From Mycobacterium dioxanotrophicus (GTDB lineage Bacteria > Actinomycetota > Actinomycetes > Mycobacteriales > Mycobacteriaceae), in contig NZ_CP020809.1 in assembly GCF_002157835.1 (NCBI RefSeq), positions 3,410,001 through 3,474,000 on the forward strand: a DNA stretch of 64,000 nt, written 5' to 3'. Below the pieces are notes generated by a model. That model was not told where the DNA came from, did not search any database, and saw nothing but the letters and a program-made list of their open reading frames with translations. Positions 8,300 to 17,138 of this stretch are shown here, piece after piece. The position numbers were made by a program, and so were the translations under genes. How positions within the stretch are numbered: the first letter of the stretch is position 1; each line of letters begins with the position of its first letter.

Positions 8300-8794
8300 A
8301 TGGCACAGATAACCCTGCGTGGAAACCCCGTCAACACCGTGGGCGAGCTGCCCGCCGTCGGCTCGCCGGCGCCCAGCTTCGCGCTCACGGGCACCGATCT
8401 CGGCCCGGTCACCAACGAGCAGTTCCGTGGCAAGGCCGTGCTGCTGAACATCTTCCCGTCGGTGGACACCCCGACCTGTGCCACGAGCGTGCGCACCTTC
8501 AACGAGAAGGCCGCAGGCAGTGGCGCTGCCGTGCTGTGCGTGTCCAAGGACCTGCCGTTCGCGCAGGCCCGTTTCTGTGGCGCCGAGGGCATCGAGAACG
8601 TCACCACCGCGTCGGCTTTCCGCGACGGCTTCGGTGAGGACTACGGCATCACCATCGCCGATGGTCCGATGGCCGGGCTGTTCGGTCGTGCCGTCGTGGT
8701 GATCGGTGCCGACGGCAATGTCGCCTACACCGAGCTGGTGCCCGAGATCGCCGACGAGCCGAACTACGACGCCGCGCTGGCCGCGCTGCAGTAA
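8300..8794 (+). CDS. tpx: Thiol peroxidase Tpx
   Basis: A 164-aa atypical 2-Cys peroxiredoxin that reduces hydroperoxides with thioredoxin-derived electrons in the cytoplasm. The peroxidatic Cys60 is in SVDTPTCATSVRTF and the resolving Cys93 in QARFCGAEG; both positions match the family. ATG at 8300 (MAQITLRGNPVNT) is the usual start; a GTG lies two codons upstream. It is followed by a strong hairpin at 8806-8840 that separates it from the convergent tenA-like gene. Confidence 0.96.
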   Translation: MAQITLRGNPVNTVGELPAVGSPAPSFALTGTDLGPVTNEQFRGKAVLLNIFPSVDTPTCATSVRTFNEKAAGSGAAVLCVSKDLPFAQARFCGAEGIENVTTASAFRDGFGEDYGITIADGPMAGLFGRAVVVIGADGNVAYTELVPEIADEPNYDAALAALQ

Positions 8795-8805
8795 TCGTTC
8801 GACCG

Positions 8806-8840
8806 CGTGCTGCCCGCCTGCGGTTCAGGCGGGCAGCACG
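8806..8840. terminator. Bidirectional hairpin between tpx and the tenA-like gene
   Basis: CGTGCTGCCCGCCTG (8806-8820) and CAGGCGGGCAGCACG (8826-8840) form a perfect 15-bp stem with a 5-nt loop. It lies between two converging genes, so it can terminate both. There is no U-tract, as is common in mycobacteria. Confidence 0.8.
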
Positions 8841-8850
8841 TGTATCGGCC

Positions 8851-9534
8851 TCAGATGGGCCATTGCTCGCGCCGGTATCCGGCGTCGAAGAACATCCATT
8901 CGTATTGCGCGGTCTGCCGGAAATGTGCGCGCGCGACAGCCTCGTCGGCTTCGGTCAGGGTTGGCCCCACGCGGTCGGTCAGGGCCAGCACTTCCGCCAC
9001 GGTCGCGGCGAAGGCCTCGCCGCCGTAGCTGTCGATCCAGCGCTGGTAGCGCGAATCACTCGATCCTCGGGCGGCCAGATCGGTTCCCACCCGGGCGTAG
9101 ATCCAGTAACAGGGCAGCACTGCCGCCAAGCCGTCGGCGAAGCTGCCGCCGTACGCGGTGGCCAGCAGATAGCTGGTGTAGGCCCGGGTCGTGGGGGCCA
9201 CCGGCTCCGCATTCAACGTCACGGGGTCCAGTCCCAGTTCGGGCAGCAGCTGGGTGTGCAGTTCCAGCTCGACGTCGAACACCTCGGCGGCGTGCCGGGC
9301 GAACATCGCGGTATCGGTCAGCTCCGGGGCCTTCGCCGCGACGAGGGCCAACGCACGCGCATAGTCCCGCAGATAGTGGACGTCCTGGGCGACGTAGTGC
9401 GCGAAGGCCTTGTCGTCGAGGCTGCCGTCGGTGAGCCCCGTGATGAAGGGGTGGTCCAGTATCGCCGTGTAGGTGTCCTCGATGTCGGTCCACAACCGTT
9501 TCGACCAGCTTGTCGTCGCGTTCATGGTCGCCAT
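8851..9534 (-). CDS. TenA/thiaminase II family protein
   Basis: A 227-aa TenA-family protein. The family hydrolyses aminopyrimidine products of thiamine breakdown (salvage). Visible marks are HPFITGLTDGSLDDKAF at the N-terminus, YVAQDVHYLRDYARAL, the active-site cysteine in LPCYWIYARVG and the C-terminal YEWMFFDAGYRREQWPI with the conserved Glu. ATG at 9534 was chosen; ATG at 9525 also fits, and the upstream extension to 9585 lacks family similarity. No thi genes are adjacent, and no TPP-riboswitch elements were recognised upstream. Confidence 0.88.
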   Translation of the reverse strand: MATMNATTSWSKRLWTDIEDTYTAILDHPFITGLTDGSLDDKAFAHYVAQDVHYLRDYARALALVAAKAPELTDTAMFARHAAEVFDVELELHTQLLPELGLDPVTLNAEPVAPTTRAYTSYLLATAYGGSFADGLAAVLPCYWIYARVGTDLAARGSSDSRYQRWIDSYGGEAFAATVAEVLALTDRVGPTLTEADEAVARAHFRQTAQYEWMFFDAGYRREQWPI

Positions 9535-9787
9535 CTTGTCATGTCTGCCGGTGCCGCGGGAAAAGGCATTGCCGCACAACATCATTCACATACCCTGGGG
9601 CGGGTGGAGTCGGGCCCACCCGGCCTGGCGTGAGTCACCGTTCGGTCACGGTACTGCATCTCATTAGCGTTGTGCCGCAGAGAAATTGGGCAGAACGCCG
9701 ATCGGCCGGTACAAATAGTTGCGGTGACTGCTGTCGACGGGCGGTCAGCCTGAGATGACACTGGGTCGAAGAGAGTTGAAGTATCCG

Positions 9788-10408
9788 ATGAAGCGCACGT
9801 ATGCCCTGATGGTCAGCGTTGCTCTGCTGCTGGCGGCCCCCGGACTCGCGTCCGCAGATCCGTACCAGCGGCCGGCCGGCAACCAGAAGTTCATCGAACA
9901 GGTTATCTCCCGGGCACTTTCGCAACGCGGTGTGCCGTTCGTCTACGGTGGCGGGGACTCCAACGGGCCTACCCGTGGCGTCGTGCGTGACGCGGCCGTG
10001 GCTGCCGCCAATCCCGCTCTCCCCGGTGCCGCGGGGCCGGTCTTGGCGCCCGCCACACCGGCATCCCCGGGGCTGTTCCCCGGCCTGTTGGGTCTCGGTG
10101 CCACGCCCGCCGCGCCCGTCGCTCCCAACGTCGTCGGTTTCGACGCATCAGGTCTCATCGTGTATTCGTTCGCAGGCGTCGGGGTGAAGCTGCCGCGGTC
10201 TTCCGGTGAGCAGTACAAGGTCGGGCAGAAGGTCATGCCCGCGCAGGCGGCTCCCGGCGATCTGATCTTCTACGGCCCGGAGGGCACCCAGAGCGTCGCA
10301 CTGTTCGTCGGAAACGGTCAGATGGTCGAGACCACCGAGCGTGGCGTGGCGGTGTCGCCGGTGCGGACCAACGGCATGGCGCCGTACCTGGTCCGCATCA
10401 TCGCCTGA
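9788..10408 (+). CDS. ripD: RipD-like inactive NlpC/P60 peptidoglycan-binding protein
   Basis: A 206-aa exported protein with a signal peptide (residues 1-24) and an NlpC/P60 domain split by a Pro/Ala-rich segment (about 70-112). The domain keeps GVPFVYGGGDSNGPTRG and PGDLIFYG, but the catalytic Cys is Ala120 (GFDASGL) and the catalytic His position is Ser169 (GTQSVALFVG). Cys-to-Ala and His-to-Ser replacement is the known hallmark of mycobacterial RipD, which binds rather than cleaves peptidoglycan. The ATG at 9788 fits the signal peptide; the frame opens 11 codons earlier at 9755. Confidence 0.9.
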   Translation: MKRTYALMVSVALLLAAPGLASADPYQRPAGNQKFIEQVISRALSQRGVPFVYGGGDSNGPTRGVVRDAAVAAANPALPGAAGPVLAPATPASPGLFPGLLGLGATPAAPVAPNVVGFDASGLIVYSFAGVGVKLPRSSGEQYKVGQKVMPAQAAPGDLIFYGPEGTQSVALFVGNGQMVETTERGVAVSPVRTNGMAPYLVRIIA

Positions 10409-10417
10409 CGCCGGGCG

Positions 10418-10444
10418 GCGGCCCCGGATTGGTGTCGGGGCCGC
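10418..10444 (+). terminator. GC-rich hairpin after ripD
   Basis: GCGGCCCCG (10418-10426) and CGGGGCCGC (10436-10444) form a 9-bp stem with a 9-nt loop, just after the ripD stop codon. It has no U-tract. Confidence 0.6.
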
Positions 10445-10492
10445 GGTGCCACCCTCCGTAGTGTTGGGTCTGACACGACGAAGGGCACGCCG

Positions 10493-11551
10493 ATGGATCA
10501 GCCACCCGCGACCACACGGACCGTATTCCCCGGCATCAGTTCCCGGGCCTGGGAGCACCCTGCCGACCGCACGGCGCTGACCGCGCTGCGCCGGCTCAAG
10601 GGTTTCGACCAGATTCTCAAGATCCTGTCGGGGATGTTGCGCGAGCGGCAGCACCGGTTGGTGTATCTGGCCAATTCGGCGCGGGTGGGGACGCGTCAGT
10701 TCGCCGACCTCGATGCGTTGCTCGACGAGTGCGTGCAGGTGCTCGATGCACCTACCAAGCCCGAAATGTTCGTCATGCAGTCACCTTTCGCGAACGCATT
10801 CACCATCGGGATGGACGAGCCGTTCATCGTCATCACCTCTGGGATGTACGACCTGTTGACGCATGACGAGATGCGGTTCGTCATCGGGCATGAACTGGGT
10901 CATGCGCTCAGCGGGCACGCGGTGTACCGGACCATGCTCAATCACCTGATGCGCCTTGCGGCGTCGTTCGGTTTCATCCCGCTCGGAGGGTGGGCGTTGC
11001 GCGCCATCGTGGCGGCACTGCAGGAGTGGCAACGCAAATCCGAGCTTTCGGGGGATCGGGCAGGTCTGCTGTGCGGGCAGGATTTCGACACCGCCATCCG
11101 CGTCGAACTCAAGCTGGCCGCCGGTGCCCGCCTCGACAAGCTCGACACGCAGGCCTTCCTGGCGCAGGCCAGGGACTACGACGCGGCCGGTGACATGCGC
11201 GACGGTGTGCTCAAGTTGCTCAATCTCGAACTGCAGAGCCACCCGTTCTCGGTGCTGCGTGCGGCCGCCTTGACCCGATGGGTCGACACCGGCGGCTACG
11301 GTGCCATCATGGCCGGCGACTATCCGCTGCGGGCCGATGACGACAGCGTCCGCTGGTCCGACGACGTCACCGCCGCCGCCCGGCAGTACAAGGACGGTTT
11401 CGACCAGTCCAACGATCCGTTGATCCGGGGCATCCGCGACGGGCTGGGCGGGTTCGTCGACGGGGTCGGTCAGGCGGCCACCAGCGCGGCCGATTCGATG
11501 GGACGCAAAATCTCTGAGTGGCGCCGTAATTCGCGCTCCGAGGACGAATAG
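10493..11551 (+). CDS. M48 family (HtpX/Ste24-like) metallopeptidase
   Basis: A 352-aa M48 peptidase. The zinc site is IGHELGHALSGH (His133, Glu134, His137) with the downstream third ligand in SELSGDRAG. The part before the motif (SPFANAFTIGMDEPFIVIT) matches the M48 substrate-cleft strand. No signal peptide is evident; a hydrophobic stretch at about 150-170 may be a membrane segment. The C-terminal 80 residues are polar and end in an acidic tail. Bacterial M48 enzymes act in membrane or secreted-protein quality control. A hairpin at 11566 separates it from the next gene. Confidence 0.9.
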   Translation: MDQPPATTRTVFPGISSRAWEHPADRTALTALRRLKGFDQILKILSGMLRERQHRLVYLANSARVGTRQFADLDALLDECVQVLDAPTKPEMFVMQSPFANAFTIGMDEPFIVITSGMYDLLTHDEMRFVIGHELGHALSGHAVYRTMLNHLMRLAASFGFIPLGGWALRAIVAALQEWQRKSELSGDRAGLLCGQDFDTAIRVELKLAAGARLDKLDTQAFLAQARDYDAAGDMRDGVLKLLNLELQSHPFSVLRAAALTRWVDTGGYGAIMAGDYPLRADDDSVRWSDDVTAAARQYKDGFDQSNDPLIRGIRDGLGGFVDGVGQAATSAADSMGRKISEWRRNSRSEDE

Positions 11552-11565
11552 CCGACGTCCGCCGT

Positions 11566-11596
11566 GGGACTTGCCGTCGCGGCAACGGTAAGTCCC
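11566..11596 (+). terminator. Hairpin after the M48 peptidase gene
   Basis: GGGACTTGCCGT and ACGGTAAGTCCC form a 12-bp stem with one G-U pair around a 7-nt loop, ending 15 nt before the next gene's start. Confidence 0.7.
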
Positions 11597-11610
11597 TAGA
11601 CTGACCTGTC

Positions 11611-12393
11611 GTGGGCATCCTGTTTGGTTTCGCGCCGTGGATCATCTACTGGGTTCTCGTCGGCAACGTGCCGTTTCTCACCGCCGTGCTCGTCGCGCTG
11701 GCAGCCGCTGTCGCTACGTTCGTCATCAGCCGGATCGCGGGGACCTCGGGGCGCACCCTTGAGGTCGGCGCGCTGGGCACCTTCGTCGTGCTGACCATCC
11801 TCACGATGGTGTTGAGCCAGGATTTTCTGCAGAAATGGATCCAGGCGCTGAGCAACGCAGGCATCTTCCTGGTCGCGCTGACCGGGCTGTTGATCGGCAA
11901 GCCGTTCGTGCAGGAGTACGCGGCCGCGGGCCAACCTCCGGGGGTGGTGGAGAGCGACCTGTTCAAGCGGATCGTGACGATCCTGACGTGGATCTGGGTG
12001 GCCGCGTTCGGCGGTATGACGGTGTCGTCGGCGATCCCGCCGATCGTGCAGGGCGACGCCACGATCCTCGACACCAGAACGCCGCTGTCGTTCATCTGTT
12101 ACTGGGTGATTCCCGCCGTGCTGCTCGGGGTCGCCGCGCTGGCATCGCGGATCCTGCCGGACCGCATGACCGCGGGGATGAACGACATCGTCCGCAAGAC
12201 CACCTTCGTCGCCTACAGCGAAGCGGCCATCGACGAGCTGTACTACCTCGCGCAGGAGCACGCCAACCGCGAGGTGGGCGCCGGACAGGAGGCCTACGAC
12301 GTGCGCGTCGGCGGATCGGGCACCCCGTTGCTGGGCGACGACACCAGGATGTCCTGGCCCTCGACCTACAAGGTCCGCGACCGCAAACGCTGA
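11611..12393 (+). CDS. Integral membrane protein of unknown function
   Basis: A 260-aa protein with about six predicted membrane segments (residues 1-25, 30-45, 52-70, 80-100, 128-150, 165-185) and a hydrophilic C-terminal 65 residues ending in SWPSTYKVRDRKR. The start is GTG at 11611. I do not recognise a family; the membrane part resembles intracellular-septation-type small membrane proteins only in hydropathy. It converges on upp with a 10-bp gap. Confidence 0.75.
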   Translation: MGILFGFAPWIIYWVLVGNVPFLTAVLVALAAAVATFVISRIAGTSGRTLEVGALGTFVVLTILTMVLSQDFLQKWIQALSNAGIFLVALTGLLIGKPFVQEYAAAGQPPGVVESDLFKRIVTILTWIWVAAFGGMTVSSAIPPIVQGDATILDTRTPLSFICYWVIPAVLLGVAALASRILPDRMTAGMNDIVRKTTFVAYSEAAIDELYYLAQEHANREVGAGQEAYDVRVGGSGTPLLGDDTRMSWPSTYKVRDRKR

Positions 12394-12403
12394 CCCGTTC
12401 TGG

Positions 12404-13033
12404 TCATTTGGTCCCGAAGATGCGGTCGCCCGCGTCGCCCAGCCCCGGCACGATGTAGCCGTCGGCGTCGAGTTCACGGTCCAGGGCCGCGGTGTAGATC
12501 GCCACGTCGGGGTGGGCTGCCTGCATGGCGGCGACGCCTTCGGGACAGGTCAGCAGGCAGACGAACTTGATCGACTTCGGCTGGTACTCCTTGAGCCGGT
12601 CGATGGCCGCCACCGCCGAGTTGCCGGTCGCCAGCATCGGGTCGACCACCACCACATCACGTTCGTGCAGATCGCTCGGCATCTTGAAGTAGTACTCCAC
12701 GGCGACACGGGTTTTCGGGTCCCGGTACAGACCGATGTGACCGACGCGTGCGCTGGGGACGACATTGAGCATGCCGTCGAGGATGCCGCTGCCTGCCCGC
12801 AGGATGGATGCGAACACCAGCTTCTTGCCGTCGATCACCCTGCCCGTGGTGGACTCCAGGGGGGTGTCGATCTCGATCTCGTGCACCGGGACGTCGCGCA
12901 ACACCTCGTAGGCCATCAGCATCGAGATCTCGATCAGCAGCTGCCGAAATCCTTTGGTGGACACCTCTTTTTGCCGCATCATGGTGAGTTTGTGCTGGAC
13001 CAGCGGGTGGTCCACGATGTGCAGGTTGCCCAT
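12404..13033 (-). CDS. upp: Uracil phosphoribosyltransferase
   Basis: A 209-aa UPRTase making UMP from uracil and PRPP in the cytoplasm. Family marks are [21 protein letters not shown], the PRPP loop [17 protein letters not shown] and the C-terminal uracil-binding [19 protein letters not shown] at 13033 ([10 protein letters not shown]) is the natural start; the frame stays open far upstream. It follows the URC4-like gene by 8 nt on the same strand. In the URC pathway of yeast the equivalent enzyme (URC6) converts uracil to UMP as the entry step, so this copy is probably catabolic as well as salvage. Confidence 0.97.
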   Translation of the reverse strand: MGNLHIVDHPLVQHKLTMMRQKEVSTKGFRQLLIEISMLMAYEVLRDVPVHEIEIDTPLESTTGRVIDGKKLVFASILRAGSGILDGMLNVVPSARVGHIGLYRDPKTRVAVEYYFKMPSDLHERDVVVVDPMLATGNSAVAAIDRLKEYQPKSIKFVCLLTCPEGVAAMQAAHPDVAIYTAALDRELDADGYIVPGLGDAGDRIFGTK

Positions 13034-13041
13034 GGCGCCTC

Positions 13042-14268
13042 CTAGAAGACCGTGCCGTCGCTGCTGATGGTCAGCGGTGGGCTGCCTGCCCGCAGCCGCT
13101 CGGCCAGCCGGCGTCCGGCGGCCCAGGTGCCGCCTTCGAGCACACATGCCAGCGGCAGTCGCTCGGCGCCCGCACCGAGCCGGACCCGCACCAGGGCGGC
13201 GAGTTCGTCGAGCAGCGCAACGGTCAGGGCTCGCCACTCCACTACGAGTTCGTCGCCCACCGACCAGGCGCGTCGGGCCCACTCCGGCTTCCGCAGCTGC
13301 AACACCCCGGTGTCGAGCAGCAGGCCGCCGTTGCGGTATTCGGGCAGACCGGTCAACGCGTCGAGGCCGGTCACCTCGACACCGGCCCAGGTGAACGGTT
13401 CGAGCAGTGAGTACGTCAGCCATTGCGACAGCTTGTGAAACGGCATCCAGCCCCACGACGGTCCGTCGCCGGGCACTGCGGGGTGCGGCCAGCAGTCACC
13501 CAGGGGTTGACCGTCAATGGCGTTGTCGGCCGGCCAGATACCGGACAGCGAGGTCAACAGCCGGGTCAGGATGGTGTGGGCGGGGACGGTCGGGCCTGCC
13601 ACGGTGTCGAAGAGCCCGCCGGGGCGGCCGGGCTCACCGAAGACCGCGGGTTGGCCTGCCGTCGCGGCACCCAGCCGACGCAGCAGCTGTGCCCGCCCGT
13701 CGAGGCCGACGAGGGGATTGCGGGAGTCCACCTGGAATGCCCGGGCCAGCGCGTCGTCATCGAGAGCGCTGAGCCCCGCTGCGTCGACCTGCCAGGGTCG
13801 GCCCGGGTCGCTGGAGAACACGCCGTCGAAGAACGCGTGCCAGCTCGCGACGGCGAGACCTTCGGAACGGGCGAAGCTGCGCCCGGTGGTGGCTTCGCGG
13901 TACTGCCAGCCGGGGCCTGCCCCGGCGTCGAGCAGCACGCTGACGACGGTTAGATCGATCACGGTCCTGGCCCGTGCTGACGGGTCGAGATCGGCCAGCC
14001 GGGCGTCCAGTTCGGCCTTGCGGTCGACGCCGCCGGCTTCGAAGTGGCGCCACCGGCTGTGATAGGGGATGCGCAGATCCGGATAGCGCTCCCGGGTGAC
14101 CGCGGCGACTTCGGCGGCTGCGCGCGGCAACGCCTCGTCGTCGACCACGAACCAGGGTGAGCGCCCGGCCCTGGCCCGTTGCAGCAGGACGCCGGCCCGC
14201 TCCCGGATGGCGGCGGTGGTGCGCAGGGTGGCGACCGCGGCTGCGGCCTCGGTGTCGGCGGCGGTCAT
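13042..14268 (-). CDS. URC4/DUF1688 family protein
   Basis: A 408-aa DUF1688 protein, homologous to Lachancea kluyveri URC4, which is needed for uracil catabolism through ribosylated intermediates. The exact reaction is unknown. Recognisable parts are the [14 protein letters not shown] segment, the [19 protein letters not shown] segment, [13 protein letters not shown] and [22 protein letters not shown] at 14268 overlaps the stop of the URC1-like gene by 4 nt (ATGA), so the two are translationally coupled. Flanked by upp on the other side, it makes a compact three-gene uracil-degradation operon. Confidence 0.92.
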   Translation of the reverse strand: MTAADTEAAAAVATLRTTAAIRERAGVLLQRARAGRSPWFVVDDEALPRAAAEVAAVTRERYPDLRIPYHSRWRHFEAGGVDRKAELDARLADLDPSARARTVIDLTVVSVLLDAGAGPGWQYREATTGRSFARSEGLAVASWHAFFDGVFSSDPGRPWQVDAAGLSALDDDALARAFQVDSRNPLVGLDGRAQLLRRLGAATAGQPAVFGEPGRPGGLFDTVAGPTVPAHTILTRLLTSLSGIWPADNAIDGQPLGDCWPHPAVPGDGPSWGWMPFHKLSQWLTYSLLEPFTWAGVEVTGLDALTGLPEYRNGGLLLDTGVLQLRKPEWARRAWSVGDELVVEWRALTVALLDELAALVRVRLGAGAERLPLACVLEGGTWAAGRRLAERLRAGSPPLTISSDGTVF

Positions 14269-15545
14269 GGCAGGAGACCGCGCCCCTTGGCGATCCTGAG
14301 CTCCTCGGCGTCGGGTACCGGTCCTGGCGTGAAGTAGCCTGCGGCCATCTTCGCGTCGATCTCGACTCGAGCGTCCGGCGGGATCAGCTCGTCGGGGATG
14401 TTCACCCGTTCGCCGACTTCGATGCCGGATCCGGTGATGGCGTCGTACTTCATGTTGCTCATGGATACCAGGCGATGGATCTTGCGGATACCCAGCCAGT
14501 GCAATACGTCGGGCATCAGTTCTTGGAATCGCATATCCTGTACCCCGGCAACACATTCCGTGCGGGTGAAGTACGCCTCGGCGGTGTCGCCGCCTTCTTG
14601 GCGCTTGCGGGCGTTGTAGACCAGGAACTTGGTGACCTCGCCCAGGGCGCGCCCCTCCTTGCGGGAATAGGCCACCACCCCGACGCCGCCACCCTGCGCG
14701 CCCCGGATGCACTCTTCGATCGCGTGGGTGAGATATGGGCGGCAGGTACAGATGTCGGAACCGAAGACGTCCGATCCGTTGCATTCGTCGTGGACCCGCG
14801 CGGTGAGTTCGACGCCGGGATCGGCGAGATCGCGCGGGGTGCCGAAGATGTAGACGGTCTGGCCGCCGATCGGGGGCAGGAACACCTCGAGATCACCCCG
14901 GGTGACGAGTTCGGGGTACATGCCGCCGGTCTCCTCGAACAGCACCCGGCGTAGGTCGTTCTCGCTGCACCCGAAGCGCGCCGCGACGCCGGGCAGATGC
15001 CAGACGGGCTCGATCGCGGCCTTGGTGACCACGGCGGCACCGCTCGGCATCAGGATCTGGCCGTCGGGCTTGAGCCTGCCTTTGGCGACCGCTTCGGCGA
15101 TCTCCGGCAGGATCACGTGAGCCTTGGTCACCGCGATGGTGGGGCGGATGTCGTAGCCGGCGGCGAGTTCGGCCGTGAACGCCTCGGCGACCATGGCGCC
15201 CCACGGGTCCAGGCTCACGATCGTGGCCGGCTCGCACCATTGCGGGTAGGGCCCGATCACGTCGGTGGGGGCGGTGTTGGTCAGATCGGCGCGGTGGTCG
15301 CGCGACAGTGCTCCGGCTGCCACCGCCAGGGCGCGGTACACGCTGTAAGAGCCGCTGTGCGTGCCGATCACGTTGCGGTGGGCGCGCGTGATCGTCGTTC
15401 CGATGACGGGGCCCCGTTCGGCCGCGGTGGGCGCGCCCCAGTGGATGGTCAGGGCGTCGGCCGCACCGCTGTGTGAGGTCAGCCGGATGTGCCGAGCCGG
15501 GCCGTGACCCGGTGCCTGCGCGGCAGAGCCTGGATCCACAACCAT
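14265..15545 (-). CDS. URC1-like GTP cyclohydrolase II homologue
   Basis: A 426-aa protein with a roughly 200-residue N-terminal region and a C-terminal GTP cyclohydrolase II fold. The zinc-cysteine motif is altered to GSDVFGSDICTCRPYL and the usual QEGRGIGL stretch reads SRKEGRALGEVTKF, as in URC1 of the uracil-ribosylation pathway rather than riboflavin RibA. The likely role is opening the pyrimidine ring of a uracil ribonucleotide. ATG at 15545 was chosen because AAAGGGG lies about 8 nt upstream; ATG at 15551 is too close to it. First gene of the URC1-URC4-upp operon, divergent from the M15 peptidase. Confidence 0.92.
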   Translation of the reverse strand: MVVDPGSAAQAPGHGPARHIRLTSHSGAADALTIHWGAPTAAERGPVIGTTITRAHRNVIGTHSGSYSVYRALAVAAGALSRDHRADLTNTAPTDVIGPYPQWCEPATIVSLDPWGAMVAEAFTAELAAGYDIRPTIAVTKAHVILPEIAEAVAKGRLKPDGQILMPSGAAVVTKAAIEPVWHLPGVAARFGCSENDLRRVLFEETGGMYPELVTRGDLEVFLPPIGGQTVYIFGTPRDLADPGVELTARVHDECNGSDVFGSDICTCRPYLTHAIEECIRGAQGGGVGVVAYSRKEGRALGEVTKFLVYNARKRQEGGDTAEAYFTRTECVAGVQDMRFQELMPDVLHWLGIRKIHRLVSMSNMKYDAITGSGIEVGERVNIPDELIPPDARVEIDAKMAAGYFTPGPVPDAEELRIAKGRGLLP

Positions 15546-15648
15546 GGCCATGGCCCCTTTCTGTGGCGTGAGGCCTCCAGTCAACCTCGAATTCGGCGGG
15601 CGCGCAGCGGCGTCGCCACAGTGTGATGAGATCGCCGAGTACAAAGAG

Positions 15649-16335
15649 ATGGTGGACCAGACGCCGGCTCGGCGCGCGGTCGCCGTGGTGGCGGCCGCCG
15701 TCGCGCTGGTCCAGTGTTCTCCCGCGCCGCCGCCGCAGCGGCAGCCGTCGGCGAGCTCGTCGTCGTCGAGGTCTGTGCAGGCGCCGCCGACGGTCGATCG
15801 GGTCACGGCCGACGAGCTCGGCGCAACCTGGCATCCCGGCTGCCCGTTGGGCCCCGAGCAGTTGCGCCGTGTCGGGCTCGACTACCTCGGCTTCGACGGT
15901 CAGACCCGCCGCGGTGCGCTCGTCGTGCACGAAAGCCTTGTCCCGCAAGTGATTGCGATCTTCGACCAGCTCTATCGGATGCGCTACCCGATCGAGCGGA
16001 TGCGTACGGTGGATCACTACCTGCGGGCAGCGGACGAGTTGTCGATGGAGGACAACAACACCTCAGCGTTCAACTGCCGCGGTATCCCGGGCTCGGGCAA
16101 CTGGTCACTGCATGCCTACGGCCGGGCCATCGATCTCAACCCGCTGCTCAATCCGTACCTCGACGGCACGGATCTGGAACCGGCGAATGCCGCACGGTAT
16201 CTGGATCGCACGCGCACGGATCCCGGGTTGCTGCACGGCGACGATCCCGCGGTGCGGGCCTTCACTGATCGAGGCTGGCAGTGGGGTGGCGCGTGGCGAT
16301 CACCGATCGACTACCAGCATTTCGAGACGCGCTGA
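15649..16335 (+). CDS. Exported M15 (VanY-like) D-Ala-D-Ala carboxypeptidase
   Basis: A 228-aa protein with an N-terminal hydrophobic signal ending in LVQC, a possible but non-canonical lipobox, then a Ser/Pro-rich spacer. The C-terminal domain has the M15 zinc site SLHAYGRAIDLNPL (His and Asp ligands) and WRSPIDYQHFE (the catalytic Glu/His region near the end). Family members cleave D-alanyl-D-alanine in the cell wall. Start: ATG at 15649 or GTG at 15652; AAAGAGA is just upstream. It ends 6 nt before the convergent DUF899 gene. Confidence 0.87.
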   Translation: MVDQTPARRAVAVVAAAVALVQCSPAPPPQRQPSASSSSSRSVQAPPTVDRVTADELGATWHPGCPLGPEQLRRVGLDYLGFDGQTRRGALVVHESLVPQVIAIFDQLYRMRYPIERMRTVDHYLRAADELSMEDNNTSAFNCRGIPGSGNWSLHAYGRAIDLNPLLNPYLDGTDLEPANAARYLDRTRTDPGLLHGDDPAVRAFTDRGWQWGGAWRSPIDYQHFETR

Positions 16336-16341
16336 CCCGGT

Positions 16342-17049
16342 TCAGTGGCACGTCGCGGCCGGCCGTGTGTTGCCGTATTCGTCGTGCCAGTCCCACCATT
16401 CGTACGGTGCGGACTGGGGATAGCCCTCGGGCGAATCTTCCCAGTTCTCCTGACGTCCCAGGGCCGTCATGTCGAGGAAGCTCCAGGTGTTGACGAAGGC
16501 CTCGTCGCCACGGTTGTTGATGAAGTAGGTGCGGAAGACGCGGTCGCCGTCGCGGATGAAGGCGTTGGTGCCGTGCCATTGGTCCACGCCGAAATCCACA
16601 TCGAACGGCTGCCCGGCAGCCGGCTCTGTGTTGATGGTGTACCACGGGATGTGCCAGCCCATCCGGGCCTTGATCCTCGCGATGTCGGCCTGTGACCCGC
16701 GCGAGGCGTACACCAGCGTGGTGTCGCGGGCGTTCAGATGAGCGAGGTTGCCGATGTGGTCGGCCATCAAAGAGCAACCGACGCAACCGTGTTCGGGCCA
16801 GCCGTCCACGCCCGGCTCGACGAACGCGCGGTAGACGATGAGCTGGCGACGGCCGTCGAACAGGTCGAGCAGCGTGACAGTGCCGTCGGGACCGTCGAAT
16901 TCGTAGTCGGCGCGCACCGGGGTCCAGGGCATGCGGCGACGCTGCGCGGCCAGTTCGTCACGGGCCCGGGTGAATTCTTTTTCGCGGACCAGCATGTCGC
17001 GGTGGGCGGCGTCCCATTCCTGTGCCGTGACGATCGGTGGTGTCTTCAT
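16342..17049 (-). CDS. DUF899 family thioredoxin-like protein
   Basis: A 235-aa DUF899 protein. The family has a thioredoxin/AhpC-like fold. Visible marks are PPIVTAQEWDAAHRDML at the N-terminus, WPEHGCVGCSLMADHIGNL (the CxxC-type site), MGWHIPWYT and VFRTYF. It is usually found with ArsR/SRPBCC stress loci, as here, where it is divergent from an ArsR gene across an 81-bp region holding two operator-like palindromes. The reaction is not established; a thiol-dependent redox role is inferred. Confidence 0.9.
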   Translation of the reverse strand: MKTPPIVTAQEWDAAHRDMLVREKEFTRARDELAAQRRRMPWTPVRADYEFDGPDGTVTLLDLFDGRRQLIVYRAFVEPGVDGWPEHGCVGCSLMADHIGNLAHLNARDTTLVYASRGSQADIARIKARMGWHIPWYTINTEPAAGQPFDVDFGVDQWHGTNAFIRDGDRVFRTYFINNRGDEAFVNTWSFLDMTALGRQENWEDSPEGYPQSAPYEWWDWHDEYGNTRPAATCH

Positions 17050-17066
17050 GTGGGCTCCTCCTGTCG

Positions 17067-17084
17067 TTCAACAACACGGTTGAA
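17067..17084. promoter_or_regulatory. Candidate ArsR operator 1
   Basis: TTCAACAACACGGTTGAA, an 18-bp imperfect palindrome with TTCAAC/GTTGAA arms. It lies 18 bp upstream of the DUF899 start and shares TCAACAANNNGGTTGA with the site at 17123-17138. Two such copies between a divergent pair fit control by the ArsR protein encoded here. Confidence 0.65.
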
Positions 17085-17122
17085 TATCCGTTTCTTCAGG
17101 ACACCACGACATCCGGATATAG

Positions 17123-17138
17123 TCAACAATGTGGTTGA
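17123..17138. promoter_or_regulatory. Candidate ArsR operator 2, overlapping the arsR start
   Basis: TCAACAATGTGGTTGA, a second copy of the TCAACAANNNGGTTGA motif. It covers the GTG start codon at 17131, which fits autorepression and suggests a short or absent leader. Confidence 0.65.

Noticed and set aside
13034-13456. Long upstream extension of the upp frame
   Set aside because: The upstream residues are an Arg/Ala-rich shadow of DUF1688, while the family start [10 protein letters not shown] is at 13033.
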